From Nyssa sinensis (lineage: Eukaryota > Streptophyta > Magnoliopsida > Cornales > Nyssaceae), in NCBI GenBank assembly GCA_008638375.1, contig VIRR01000579.1:62001-126000 (forward strand): a stretch of 64,000 bases of DNA, written 5' to 3'. Below the pieces are notes generated by a model that worked only from the letters and a program-made list of their open reading frames with translations, was not told the DNA's origin and ran no database searches. This document shows, piece by piece, positions 11,322-24,091 of the stretch. The number at the start of each line of letters is the position of its first letter. Positions within the stretch are counted from its first letter, which is position 1. Both the position numbers and the translations under genes were made by a program.

Positions 11322-12828
11322 GACCTAATTAAATTAGGCGTTGACATTTACTTGGATAAATTTTCCTTCTGAGAATCAAGTTTTACTGTCACATCATATC
11401 AAATTTCATTGTCACATCAAATCAAGTTTTACTGTCACATCAATTTATTGTAAAATTCTTTCTATAATTTCCGAGCGTACCTCGAAATCCTCACGTGAAA
11501 TCTTAATTCCTTTCTAGGGTTTCCATTGGTTCTCGTACATGAACAAAATTTATAAAATCTCCTAAACGTGGCATTTAAAATTTTGTTCATTCAGTCTACT
11601 AATATACCTGGGGTATATATCATTTCCATGTATAACTTTTAGTGATAATGACTCCTTCAAGAGTCGCCATTAATTCAACCTCATATACATAACTTATAAC
11701 AGTATGTAATTAATTTTAGGGATTCACAAATCTTTACATTTCTATCATGAAATCACTCAACTCATCAATGCCCTTCAAATTCTACAAGATGTAATATGTC
11801 AATCTAATACTTATACATCTGTATTACGTACTCCACTTGTTTCATGTACAATATTTATCATCAGTCATTCTCCTTGTGGAACTTGAACAGTTAATATATA
11901 ACTTAAGAGTTCTGTCTCTATGTTCAACTAGCAGTAAATGTTGAAGCTATAAATCAGTATGTAGAGCAATCATCTTAACAATATCGAGTAAACCATAAAT
12001 AATACCTGCGACTACTGGTACAGTAGCCTAATCATCTCCCAGTTCACTATAAAAGATTTATGGTCAGTATTCACATACGAATCTATTTATCATGTCAGGA
12101 TTTACTCTAGATGTTATTGTTAACTCCACTACTTTTCCAGTGTACTTCTATTCCATGTCAATATTACTGTCAAACTCACTACCTTTCAAAGCGTCATATT
12201 CCCAATTCTATGTTACATTTTATCCTTCAATGTGCATTAATTGTTTCCTTTGTTCATTATGGAACATAATTCCAACTCTCACAAATTTTCACAGTATAGA
12301 ACAATCATTCAATTTGTAAACATCAAGTTCATAATCCGTAATTAGAATTTCAATTTTTCAATAACTATCGTAATATAGAACGACCATCAAATCATAAATA
12401 TCAAGTCTATAATCGAGATATAGCAATTTGATTCTCAATGTCTCCCTCAATAGAGAACAATCATTAAATTGTAACTTAATAAACATCAAGTACATGTTTC
12501 TATAAGATAAAACAATCATCAGGGTTTTCTAAATGTCATTTCTTCTACTATCACTAAACCCAACTTCCAAGTATAGGTCAATCATTGAGAATGCATGTGA
12601 TCCTGATCTGTATCTCGTGTTTTCTATGTTTAATATCTCTAAACAATGATCCTCATGGTAATCATAAAATGGTTCAGTAAATGGCCTAAAGTTCACATGC
12701 TTTTCTGTTTAGCATTTTCCAATGATAACTTCCCTGATATAATAAAATTAGAAATCAATCATCCAAGTGTTTAGCTGCTAAATTCAGTTTGACAATTATA
12801 TGATAACACAAGCGAGTGTGTAAGGATC
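11322..12828. other. A1 internal region with no recognisable coding
   Basis: 1.5 kb of AT-rich sequence sits where protease, RT and RNase H should be. I find no pol motif on either strand; open frames are short and unlike any family I know. It contains many TCAAT/ATCAT-rich stretches and resembles in texture, but not clearly in sequence, the D2 interior (45968-48918). Confidence 0.7.
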
Positions 12829-13107
12829 TCATAAGTGTCTAAACAGGTTATAAATAACTGGACAGGTACCTTTAGCTATCTGTGTAGGAGGTTGATCTTT
12901 CCCTGATGCCACAGAGACTGGTGAGGTGGGTGTGGCACTGGTCGTAGCCTTGGCTTTCTGAGGGCAATTCCTTGCGAAGTGTCCATTCTGTCCACAGTAA
13001 TAACAAGTGTTTGTGTTTCTAAGGCATTGCCCCTTGTGAGATTTTCCGCAAGTAGGGCATTGTAGGTGAGTTAGGTGTCTAATTGTTACTTCCTTTTGGT
13101 TAGGCAC
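12829..13107 (-). pseudogene. A1 gag remnant: nucleocapsid zinc knuckle
   Basis: The frame holds a CCHC knuckle, CYYCGQNGHFARNC, with C35, C38, H43 and C48, and a preceding CPTCGKSHKGQC (C17, C20, H24, C28). It corresponds to the nucleocapsid of A2 (29400-29560). Beyond the knuckle the T/S/P-rich linker stops where the protease should begin. The matrix/capsid part between this and the gag start at about 13290 is missing. Confidence 0.88.
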
Positions 13108-13146
13108 CCCACGTTTGACTTTTCTCTTGGCGATTCCTTGTTTACC

Positions 13147-13371
13147 TCATGTGGTGATCTTTACTGGTGCTATCACTTCTATGCACGTAGTTGACTGTTG
13201 AGGTTGGGCTTGAGGCAGAGATTTGAGAATCTCTTCCATAAGGCGTTCAATTCGGTCTAATTGATCACTTCCGGTCTCAGTATTCTTGGTATGTTCCATT
13301 GCTGAAAACAATAAGTTTAGATAAGCATTTCTATATAGATCTACTCGTTCATGGTCCAACCGAGTCAACAT
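13147..13371 (-). pseudogene. A1 gag N-terminus remnant
   Basis: The segment reading DQLDRIERLMEEILKSLPQ matches the A2 gag start DRLEQLERLMQGVIESLPR, so the true start is probably the internal ATG preceding HTKNTETG rather than the first ATG. The capsid domain that normally follows is deleted, and the frame joins almost at once to the zinc-knuckle segment in another frame. Confidence 0.7.
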
Positions 13372-13863
13372 AACCTACCGAGGTATTCCCTTTTTGTTAA
13401 CCCTATCTATAAAGATAACCCGTCAATGCATAAAATAACAATCAATGTTCACATGGAATCTATATCATAGAGACTTCTGTTCTATCTATTGATTCCAACT
13501 TCAAGTGATCTATGCAATTCATAACTATCGATGTAATTATTGAGATAACCATGTCTGTAAGATAACTAGTAAAGAGAACCCATAAGATGTCCAGTCAATG
13601 AAAGAGAGAATAATCAATGATCGTATAAAATCTATATAACGGATATCAGTTACATCTAGTAACTTTAGTTCTAAACGATCTATAAGTAATGGATTATTCC
13701 TCGCGTTAACCATGTCCGTGAAAGATAACCATTGAAAATAACCAATGAGATGACTAGTTAATACATAAGATAACAGTCAATGTTCGTATAAGGTGAAACG
13801 TCAGTCTTGTTTATCAACTCTAATTCTAGTCCTATCTCCCATGACTCACTATCGAACCATTAG
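13372..13863 (-). other. A1 untranslated leader
   Basis: About 490 bases between the primer site and the gag remnant. No coding is seen; it has repeated GATAACCA/GATAACAGTCAATG-like pieces. The homologous A2 leader is much shorter (30369-30516). Confidence 0.6.
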
Positions 13864-13875
13864 GCTCTGATACCA
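13864..13875 (-). other. A1 primer binding site (initiator Met-tRNA)
   Basis: TGGTATCAGAGC on the minus strand, three bases from the 5' LTR end. It is complementary to the 3' end of plant initiator Met-tRNA, the standard minus-strand primer for these elements. Confidence 0.95.
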
Positions 13876-13878
13876 AGC

Positions 13879-16800
13879 TGTCACGACCCGAAACCCACCC
13901 TATGCGGATCTCGTGTCACGGGGCTGACCCGAAGGCCGTCCCTACTTTTTTTCATTCCTATATCATAGTACTAATATGCAAGGTACTAAAATCTTCAACA
14001 ATAACAGCGGAAGTCTTATCAGTAATAGTACATCAGCGGAAGTCTTTCAATACACAATGTTAGCGGAAGTCTTTACAATACATAATATGGTTCTAAATAA
14101 ACAAAATAAGAACCAAACGTAACCAGCACCCGAGGGTGGTGAATACATGGGAGAACTAAAACATAGACTGATACGTTTCCTCAAAATGTCCTCCTATGCT
14201 CTCAGACTCCTACTGGGGTCTTGCAGCGTCATCACCTGAAATGGGGGGTAAGTGGGGTGGAATGAGCTACAAAGCTCAGTAAGTAAATGCAAATCTCCAA
14301 CACTGGTATCGATGATCAATGAATCCATGAATAAGATTATGATAGCCAATCATAAGAAAGGAGATGCTGTGATAGCCAATGAGAACAGTTGCCATGAAGG
14401 CCAATGAATAATAAGTCACAATATTCAATTAGGAGTAATGGATACGCCATCAACATGAATCTTTCAAAGATAACACAACAAGAATGTACTGCCATAATAA
14501 CCGATCACAATCAATCCAATGAAGGGTGTCCTCTCAGTTTTAGATAAGTCACAGGGAATAGTGCCATTCAATAACGAAATCATAATGATTCTTAAGAGAT
14601 GCATTTACTCTGTTCTCAGGTAAAATGCCAATGCAAATGTAAATGAAATGCCAATGGATATGCAATGAAAATGCCAATGTTCATGCCAGTCAATTGCCGG
14701 TGGAAAGCCTTCGAGGAATTCATTCCTGCCACCTGTCCATTCATGTACTTGACCCTTAGGTCTCCAGTCAATCAGAAAGCATCAGATGGATTTTGTGACT
14801 GAGCACAAATCCGGTGTTCATAACATATCATGATTATTCATAATTCCATAGGAGTATAAAATGGAATATCATATATCCAAGAAAGACATAGCAGTAAGCC
14901 TTTTAAGGCATGGTTCGACACGATAACAATGATACAACAGTTAATCAATGTCCACAAGATAGAACAATATCACATTTGTGGATAGCAATAGCATGAGGTA
15001 CTTTCAAGGATGGATATTGTGACTGAGCACAAATCCGGTATTCATAACATATCATGATCATTCGTGATTCCATAGAAGTATAAAATGGAATATCGAATAT
15101 TCAATGAAAGCATAACAGTAAGCCTTTCAAGGCATGGTTCAACGTGATAACAATGATACAACAGTCAATCAATGTCCACAAGATAGAACAATATCACATT
15201 GTGGATAGCAATAACATGAGGTACTCTCAAGAGTACAAGTTTGGCAGTAAAGAGAATAAACTCGGCTTGGAAACACCATATGGAAGAGAAAGGGAATTTA
15301 CTTACCTCTATCGTGATTCTATATCAGAAATCCGTGAACGTACCCTTGCCTTTGGAGTTTCCTATATATCAGTGAATACGTTTCAGAATAAAGGCTATTC
15401 ATCAAATTTTATGCCTTTCTATCATAAGTATTTCAAATACTATTTTAGACTTTACCATTGAGTCCGGAACGCCGAAGAAAGTCGGTTTAGGCTTTCGCGG
15501 AATTCCATTTGGACTTTTGTACTAAAAAGGGCAAAATAGTCATTTTACACTTTTGCGGTATTTTATCCTTCGGGGTTCCGTCTCGTAAAACGGACCCCAC
15601 CATTGGACTTAGAACGTCCGAGATAATAGGTTTTGACTATTCATTTGTATTGTTTTGACTTCGTTTGACCCAATTTTGAAATAGGGGCATTATTGAAAAA
15701 ATTAATATTTAATTAATTTTTATACTTGGGCAACAGTGAGGTTTCACAAAACATTTGGGGCCGGTTCATAAATTCCAGAAGCTGCGGTCTGAACCAGTTG
15801 GTTCAAACCCCAAAACCCTAAACCGGTCAGCCCCTTTACTGAACCAAACGGTTCAGTCCATTCAGAGAACCGGATTTCAATAACCCAGTCCCTATCCTTA
15901 TCCCTGTTTCGGTTAACCCCAAAACCCAATTTCTATTTATTATTCCTACAACCAAACAGCCCAATCTCATTTAAATTAAAACCCAAAACAACACAGCTTC
16001 GGTCCCATTTATTTCCGGTCGGGTACCGACCCGATCCGAACCCGGATCCGTCTAGACTTAACCCGATAACCCCCCACGCTTTTTCGGTCATCTTCCCCCC
16101 CGTTTCTGGTAGGGTTCCGGCGTGAACAGTCGTCTTCTCCGGCGATTGTCACGTATGTTTTGGTGAGATTTCGGCCCATTTTAAATGCCATTCTTTTCCC
16201 TTTTTCCCAAGGATTTCAAATCTACCCTTGGTTTCCATTAGATCTTTCCACATCTTCACGAAATAGAGCCTAAAGGGGTCGGCCCGATTTTCCGGTGAAC
16301 TGATTTTCTTGATTTCGTAACAGTTTCTTGACTGTTTTGGATCTAATTTGTTCCTAATAGTTTTCTGCATGCATAAGGATCATTTTCATAAACTTTTAAA
16401 CAAGTTTTAACCATAAAATTCATGGAACCCGAGATTATCCATGAAACCTGCAACTCGGATTTTCTCTACGGTTTCTTAGCCATTTAACCTCATTCTTTTT
16501 GCATTTAGTTCCTTATTTCATGCTTGTTTAGACCTTATGATCAAAATGAATCAAATCATGCTACAAAACTTTGAAACAGAAACAGTGGCTCACCATTAAA
16601 TTCGGTTTCCCTTAGTGTTGAGCCCCTCTTCCTCGCGCCTCTACTCCAGATTTGTTCCCCTTCCTTCTCACTCCAAAACTCTCTTTTCCTTTTTGGTTTC
16701 CTTCTCCCGAGAGTGAGAGATCTCATGCATGAAATAAGCTTTTCATTTCTCTCTCTCTCTCTCTCTTTCTCTCTAGTCAGACTTCACCATGACCTGTGAT

Positions 16801-17394
16801 CTTCTTACACACTCCAACACCTAATTCTGTCACCACCATTCCCTATTGAGTGTTATACACTCAACTCCTCACACACACACATTGAACCGTACACACACAC
16901 ACACTTTTTGATACATATATATATATATATATATACATATAAATCACCCACTCACACACACTTGCACGGCTGATAGCAGCCTTTGCCCATTTTTCTTTTC
17001 CTTTTTATTTTAATTTAAAATACACACATATATATACATATATATATATATATTATAATGCATTATATAATATATATATATATATGTATAACCCATAATT
17101 ATACATATTTTATACGTACCTATACGCCCATACATATACGCATATACTTAAACTCTGGGCATGCATGCATACACTAATTTTCAGTATACTACGTGTCTGT
17201 GAAACATGGGCATGCATGGAATACGTGCGTGCACGCTTTACGATGCAATATCCCGGGGTGCTCGGGTGTTACCCAGCACCTATTATATATTTCAATCATT
17301 TTCCATTTCCAGTCATTCATTTCCGTGAAATACCGTGATATACCTTTCTTACCGTTCAAGTTACATATACCTTTCTTACCGTTCAAGTTACATA
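13879..17394 (-). repeat. A1 5' LTR, truncated at its outer end
   Basis: Near-identical to 1102-4640 up to about 17367, including the 217-bp duplication (14789-15233) and the 56-nt exon-like segment (15306-15361). The terminal ~45 bases expected (TTTCAACCTACC... to GGGATATTACA) are absent, replaced by a 27-bp direct repeat and then unrelated LTR H1. Without its outer end this copy has lost the start of U3. Confidence 0.9.
17341..17394. repeat. 27-bp perfect direct repeat at rearrangement junction
   Basis: The 27-mer starting TACCTTTCTTACCGTTCAAG occurs at 17341-17367 and again at 17368-17394; the intact LTR has it once (around 4561-4587). H1 sequence begins directly afterwards. This looks like a repair scar joining two LTRs that face each other. 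Confidence 0.85.
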
Positions 17395-20341
17395 GTATAC
17401 ATGTGTAGGTATGTGTGAAATATTATATGTGCATGCATGTGTATATGGATATGTAGAAGAATGTATAGCAGTGCACTGTGTGTGTGTGTGTAACTGGACG
17501 TGTGTGTGTGTGTGTGGTTACAACCGAACTAGAGAGTGAGGTGTTGGCTGTGTGTGTGTTTCTAGTGTGTGTAATAAGTGTGTGTAATGAGTGGAATAGG
17601 TGTATAGGCATACATATGGAGCAGCTTTGCATTTAATGCAAAGCTGCATTTGGGGGGAAGCAAAAGGTGGCTGAACGGTGGAGAGGAGGTCAAGGATAGT
17701 GGCTGTGAGGGAGAGACGTGAGAGATTTGAAGTGTGTGCGTATAAGTGTGGTCTCGGGTGGGGAGAAAAGAGAAGGAAAGAAACAGAAAGCGAGGGAGAG
17801 AAATAGAGTTCTGAGAGAGAGTTTGAAGCTTGGTTTGAGCTCAGAGCAAGAGGGTGAAAGAAGGCACGGCTAGAGAGAGAAAATTCAGAAAACCCGTAAG
17901 TGCACCCTTTCTGTTTATTTTTTTTGGGCATGATAAATTATTTGATGCATAGGGTTTTAAAGAGTATATTGTGAGGATTATTTTGCAAAAAGAATGACGG
18001 GAAATGGTTGAGAAACTAAGGAGAAAACCTAGGTTGCAGGTCACGGCCATGGGAGATGGGTGTTATCATTTTATGTACAAAACTTGGTTTAAATGATATA
18101 GAATGGAACCTAGGAGATGCAGAAATCGTTTAGGATGAAAAACGGGAGAAAAATCGTGGCCAAACTATCAAAAAAATGGAGAAATAGAATCGGCCGGAGG
18201 TTTGACCGAGGGATTGACCCTCTATTTCGTAAAGAGTGAGTGGCTTGTACCCAAAACTAACCCTAAATATGGAATCCTGGGGAGAAAACGGTGAGAATCA
18301 CATTCTGGAACCTTGAAAATCTCACCGGAGATCGGTCACCGGCGCCGAAAAAGGCGCCGGAACCCTACTACTACGTCGCCAGAAAGTCGGGGAAGAAGGA
18401 GGGTGACCGGGTCGGGTTCTGGGTCCAGGTCGGGTCCGGTTCGGGCGGGTGTGGACCGCCCCTGCCACGTGTCACTCATATGTTTTAAATTAAAATGTTG
18501 AAGGGGGCTGTTTGGTTGTGGACTTAAGAAATTGGAAATCTGAAATAAATAAGAACAGGGATATCCTATCCCTGTTTTAGGTTGATCCTTGTTTGGTTGT
18601 CCGAATTAGGAATAGGAGAATTTGAATTTACAGTTTTGCCCCTGAACTTTTTGATAATTGAAAACTGACCCTGAACTTTCGAAAATTACCTTTTAACCCT
18701 AAACTTTTGAGTAATTACACTTTGACCCACCTGAATTAAAATATTAATTAATTAAATTAATTAATTAATTAATTAATTTAATTATTTGAATATTCTAAAA
18801 TAATCCGGAGTCCAAATGGGACAAGTCATTAGTGTATTTTGACTATCTCGACCATTCTGAGGCCAATGGTGAGGTCCGTTTTATGAGACGGGGTCTCAAA
18901 AAATAAAAGACCCGTGGTAACCTTTAAAATTATCAAAATGCCCCTAGATTGAAACACTGTCAAACGAACTCCAAATTTAGTAAATGAATAGTGAAACTTT
19001 ATTATCTCGAGCATTCCGGATTCAACCATGGAGTCCGATTTATGAAAAGAGGTCTCGAAATGTGAAGGACCCGTGAAAAGTGCAAAATGACTATTCTGCC
19101 CTTTTGAACTCAGGTGTCCGAATTGAATTCTACGAAAACCTAAAATTAGTTTCCTCGACGTCCCGGACTCAATAGTGGAATCTAAATTAGCAACATAGAA
19201 ACTTATGAATTAAAGGCATAAAATTTGATGAATAGCATAATTCAAGTGACAATTGAACTGAGTCTCATGTTATGAATTTTAGGGACACGGAAAGGCAAAG
19301 AGAAGGTGATCTGACCTTCGATATTCCCATTGTGATTCTACCATACTTCGAGTACGCCTTCTTGGGTTGAGATCGATTTACAGGTACGATATATTGTGCT
19401 AAGTAAGAAATGGAATTAAGATTAGGAATACTTGTTCTGCTGCCTTGATTGTTCACTTGTTTGCTTGAATGTTTACATGCTTATGTGCTTCATGCTATCT
19501 TGCTGATGTTGGGTGATGATGTGGAAGATGATTATGTGTATATTGCATGTGTTAGTGTAGTGTGTGAATTACATGCTTTGAGAACTGTTGACATTATGAA
19601 ATATGTACTTGAAAGCATGCTTTATGTATGAATGAGATGCATCATTGAGATTGCATTATGACATGATGAGATCAGAGCATATTGGCATAGTGTGATTCCT
19701 TGGACATGGCGTGAGTTAAGCACTTGGTGCTTTGCATTATGAGGGTGCAGATCCTGTGGTGAAAAACCTAAAATCGGCCATTAGGTACTTGCAAGCCTGA
19801 CGGATTCCGGACTGTGAAGCGAGACATACGTGGCGGTACTCATGCCAGCGGAGAATGACCGTATCATGAGACATGGGTGGCATAGAGTTGCATGGGTATA
19901 TCACGCATACTGCTCATATACTGTACACTGTTCATATACTGCCATCATGATATCGAATGCCATATAGAAATAACTGTACACTTGCACATGCCACGACCTT
20001 AGTTCTGTTTCTTGCATTAGCAGTATATTGTACCAGCATGTTGAGCTGACCCCTTTAGTGGGGCAAACATTTCAGATGATGTCCCAGCTGCAGGAGACGT
20101 GGAGATGATCTGATTAGGGACTGTTAGGCCCAAGGGGCCCTTTGATGTTGTGTAAGGGCATAAGCCCGAGACTGTATTTTATTTTGTATGTTGTGAACAA
20201 ATGGACCGGACCTTATGTATGTATCAGAACAGTGTGTAGAATGTATGTGATCGTCCTTAATTATCTTTTATTCCCTTATTATTTTATTTCTTTCTGTCTC
20301 GTTACTCGCGCCTCGGGTTCGCTGGAATTCGGGGCGTGACA
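17395..20341 (+). repeat. H1: plus-strand LTR, start missing
   Basis: Ends in GAATTCGGGGCGTGACA at 20341 and matches the reverse complement of H2 (62048 onward) around that end. Sense landmarks: TG/GT microsatellites (17477-17580), GA-rich leader (17760-17890), donor-like GT at 17896-17897, GC-rich CCGG/GGGTCGGG block (18310-18470), AT-rich TTAATTAA run (18740-18790), ~140-bp modules (18800-19180), exon-like 19283-19383, donor at 19384-19385, and acceptor AG at 20074-20075 with CTGAC 26 nt before. The expected TGT... start is missing at the junction with A1. Confidence 0.8.
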
Positions 20342-20498
20342 TTGGGTGAGTCTAGTTAGCAAATTTTCATTTTTAATTTTGGGGAAACATGGTAAAAATA
20401 AATGGGTAATCAACTAAATCCATTTAGTTGCCATTAATTAATTTCTTTTAGTTCATTTTCACTCACTCATCGGGTTTTAGAAATTCGGGGCGTGACAA
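20342..20498 (+). repeat. Second LTR 3'-end fragment
   Basis: 157 bases ending in GAAATTCGGGGCGTGACA, the same type of LTR end as at 20341. This is either the outer end of an LTR into which H1 inserted, or a leftover of a tandem arrangement. No other content is seen. Confidence 0.6.
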
Positions 20499-21067
20499 AA
20501 ATACAACCTTATAAAAATTACTACGAGTAGCCCCGATTTAAAAAAAAAAAAAAAAAAAGGACCCATCCGGTCTAAAAACATGTTAAGAACACCAAATAGG
20601 TGGTAATGTAAATGAAATGTGGAATTGATAATTTTTCATAAATTATTCGTGGGAACTACAAAGGAAAAAGGAAGGCACACCAGTAATGCGAATACCGAGG
20701 ACAAAGGTGAATAATCATGTACTTTGAAATAGAGATTTAACTCCATAAATTTTGAAAACTTTTAAGTTCAAAATTCTTGAAATATTTTGAATTCAAATTT
20801 TCGTATTTATATGATTCCTGGCTCAAGTATTACTGCTTCCTTTTTAGAAAATTCTATTGTGACATGCAAGTTAGCTTGTTTATATTGCTGACTTTCTATA
20901 AGTTTATATTCCAGCATGTCTACGTTAAATAAAAATTTTTATTAAATGCCTCTCTAAAAAAATAAATGTCTTTCATTCTAGATATGTTTTAAATATCCCC
21001 ATTCATCGTGGTTAAATACTCTGAAGCTTATGTGTTAAATGGTATATTCCAAGTATTTGAAGACCCT

Positions 21068-21194
21068 GTCATATTTTAAATGTTCTTAAAAAGCATCTAT
21101 TTGAAGAAATCATATTTCAAATGCTCATGAAAAGCATTTATTTGAAAAAGTCATGTTTTAAATGATTTTAAAAAGCAACTATTAGGAGGTCATG
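21068..21194. repeat. ~43-bp tandem units in B2, interrupted by D1
   Basis: Units of the form GTCATRTTTTAAATG..TTAAAAAGCATNTATTTGAA. Three lie here and a fourth resumes at 39198 after D1. The D1 duplication TCATG falls at the start of a unit. Confidence 0.75.
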
Positions 21195-23281
21195 TGTCAC
21201 GACCCAAAACCCACCCTACGCGAATTAGGGGCAGCGACTGACACTGCCACTCAGACAGGCTGTACAAAATCAAATGAATCGCACAGAATGATAAATAATA
21301 TTTTCTTTTTCTTTTTCTTCATATCAATAAATTATAATCATTTAATCATTTAATGCGGAAGCTGTCACGACCCGAAACCCACCCTGTGCGGATCTCGTGT
21401 CGCGGGGCCGACCCGAAGGCCGTGCCTACTTTTTCCATTCCTGTATCATAGTACTAATATGCAATGTACTAAAAATCTTAGACAATGAACAGCGGAAGTC
21501 TTTATCAAATTACAGTAATCCAGCGGAAGTCTTTTAAATAAATTAAACAGAAGAAGTCTTATTAAATACATGACATAGTTCTACATAAAACAAAATGAGA
21601 ACTAAACTGTAACCAGCACCCGGGGGTGGTGAATACATGGGAGAACTAACATAGACTGATACAGTACTTCAAAATGTCCCCCTACGCTCTCAGACTCTTA
21701 CTGGGGTCTCGCAGCGTCATCACCTGAAATGGGGGGTAAGTGGGGTGGAATGAGCTATGAAGCTCAACAAGTAGACCAGATCTCCGACACTGGTATCGAT
21801 GATTATAAAGAACATGAATCCATGAATAAAAATATGATAGCCAATCATAAGAAGTAAGATGTTGTGATAGCCAATGAGAACAGTTGCCATGATGGCCAAT
21901 AAATAGTGGGGTTACAGTGTAAAATCAGGAGTAAGCAATAATGAGGGTTTCTCAACAATAATCTGTCACAATAAGAGTACTGCCACAATAAATTGATTAC
22001 AATCAAACCAATGAACAACGTAAGATAATCCATAAGAAACAGTAATACATAAGAAACAGTAACCATTCAACAATATATCCATAACAATAATCCAATTGAG
22101 AATGCTTATAATCTGTAGTAGGGGATGGCAGTCCCTCTTCGTATTTCGAGGCCCGGCATACCTCTCAGTTAAACTCACATCTTTTGCCACACGTCCGTTC
22201 ACGGACTAGTTTGTCACAGAAGCATCGGATAGATGTTGTGACTGAGCACAACTCCAGCATTTATAACATAGCATGATCATTTGTGATTCCATAGGAGTAT
22301 GAAAATGGAATATCATATATACAGTAAAGCATAACAGTAAGCCTTTCAAGGCACGGTTCAATATGATAACAATAGTACAATAGTCAATCAATGTCCACAA
22401 GATAGAACAATATCACATTGTGGATAGCAATAACATGAAGTACTTTCAAGAGTACAAGTTTGGCAGTAATGAATAAACTTGGCTTGGGATACCATATGCA
22501 AGAGAAAGTGATCCACTTACCTCTATCGTGATTCTATCTCAGAAATCCCTGAGTGTACCTTTGCCTTTCGAGTTTCCTATATATCAGTGAATACGTTTCA
22601 GAATAAATGCTATTCATCAAATTTTATGCCTTTCTATCATAAGTATTTCAAATACTAATTTAGACTTTACCATTGAGTCTAGAATGCCGAAGAAATTCGG
22701 TTTAGGCTTTCGCGGAATTCCATTTGGACTTTTGTACTAAAAAGGGCAAAATGGTCATTTTGCACTTTTACAGTATTTTATCCTTCGGGGTCTCATCTCG
22801 TAAAACTGGACCCCACCATTCGACTTAGAACGTCCGAGATAATAAGTTTTGACTATTCATTTGTATCGTTTGGACTTCGTTTGACCCATATTTGAGATAG
22901 GGGCATTATTGTAAAAATTAATAATTAATTAATTTTCCTGTTTGGGCCACAGTAACTGTCACGACCCGAAACCCACCCTATGCGAATTTCGTGTCGCGGG
23001 GCCGACCCTAAGGCCGTCCCTACTTTTTTCATTCCTGTATCATAGTACTAATATGCAAAGTACCAAATTCTTAAAACAATAACAGCGGAAGTTTATCACT
23101 ACAATAGTCAGCGGAAGTCTTAACATACATCATATGGTTTTACAGTACCGAGTCAAAACTAAACATAACCAGCACCCGTGGGTGGTGAATACATGGGAGA
23201 ATTAAAACATAGTCTGATACAATTCTTCAAAATATCCTCCTATGCTTCCAGACTCCTATTGGGGTCTTGCGGTGTCATTAC

Positions 23282-24091
23282 CTGAAAAGGGGTAAGTAGG
23301 GTGGAATGAGCTACAAGAGCCCAGCAAGTAAATACAGATCTCCGACACTGGTATCGAGGATCATAAAAGAATATGAATCCAAGAATAAGAATATGATAGC
23401 CAATCATAAAAATAAGATGCTATAATAGCCAATGGAAACAATTGTCATGATGGCAAATGAACAGTAGGATCATAATGTGTAATCAGTAGGAATGGCATAA
23501 CAATGTCCTGGAATTCTCGACGATAATACAATAACAAGAAAGTACTACCATTATAATTGATCACAATAAATCAATAAAGGAATATCTCGCAATACAAGAT
23601 AATCACAAGAATAATGTAATTCAACAATTATAGTTGAGCAATCGTGTAAGAGATGCTTTTATTCTATGTCAGGGCTTAGCACGCCCTCGGTCCTTGGGGG
23701 CCCAGTTTACCCCCTTCAGTGCATTCCAGTGTATGGCCATATGTCCGTTCACGGACTCGACCCGAAGGTCTTCAGTGTATTTAAAAGCATCGGATGGATA
23801 TTGTGACTGAGCACAAATCCTGTATACATAAACATTTCATGATCATAAATGATTCCTTAGGAGTATATAAAAATGGAATATCATAAATTCAATGGAAACA
23901 TAACAATAGGCATTTCAAAGCACGGTTCAACATGATGACAATGGTACAACAATAAATCAATGTCCACCAGATAGAACAATATCACATTGTGGAGACAATA
24001 ACATCAGATACGCTCAGGAGTACAAGTTTGGCAGTAAAAGAATGAACTTGGCTTGATAACACCACATGGAAGAGAAAAGGTATCTACTTAC
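23282..24091 (-). other. Predicted intron 2 of LTR leader (A2 3' LTR)
   Basis: Starts AGAG|GTAAGTAG and ends CCCCTTTTCAG|GTAATG. A CTCAT branch-like motif lies 25 nt before the AG, followed by a pyrimidine-rich run. The same signals are in the 5' LTR (donor GT 31665-31666, acceptor AG 30857-30858). The upstream partner would be intron 1 at 24148-25328. Prediction only, with no transcript evidence. Confidence 0.55.

Larger units (their letters stand above)
1102..17394 (-). mobile_element. A1: deletion-derivative Ty3/Gypsy chromovirus with 3.5-kb LTRs
   Basis: A minus-strand LTR retrotransposon. Order in element sense: 5' LTR (13879-17394, missing its first ~45 bases), primer site (13864-13875), gag remnants (12829-13371), unrecognised sequence (11322-12828), integrase (10370-11321 and 4723-4940, split by G1), polypurine tract (4641-4653), 3' LTR (1102-4640). 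Protease, RT and RNase H are absent, so it could only have moved with enzymes supplied in trans. The two LTRs differ by scattered single bases, roughly 1% by eye, which suggests a recent insertion. The left flank is AGATG (1097-1101); the matching right duplication is lost at the broken right end. Confidence 0.9.

Noticed and set aside
18291..18501. Two short frames in a GC-rich stretch
   Set aside because: Lie in LTR H1's GC-rich module; no start context or domain, and the reading differs in other LTRs.
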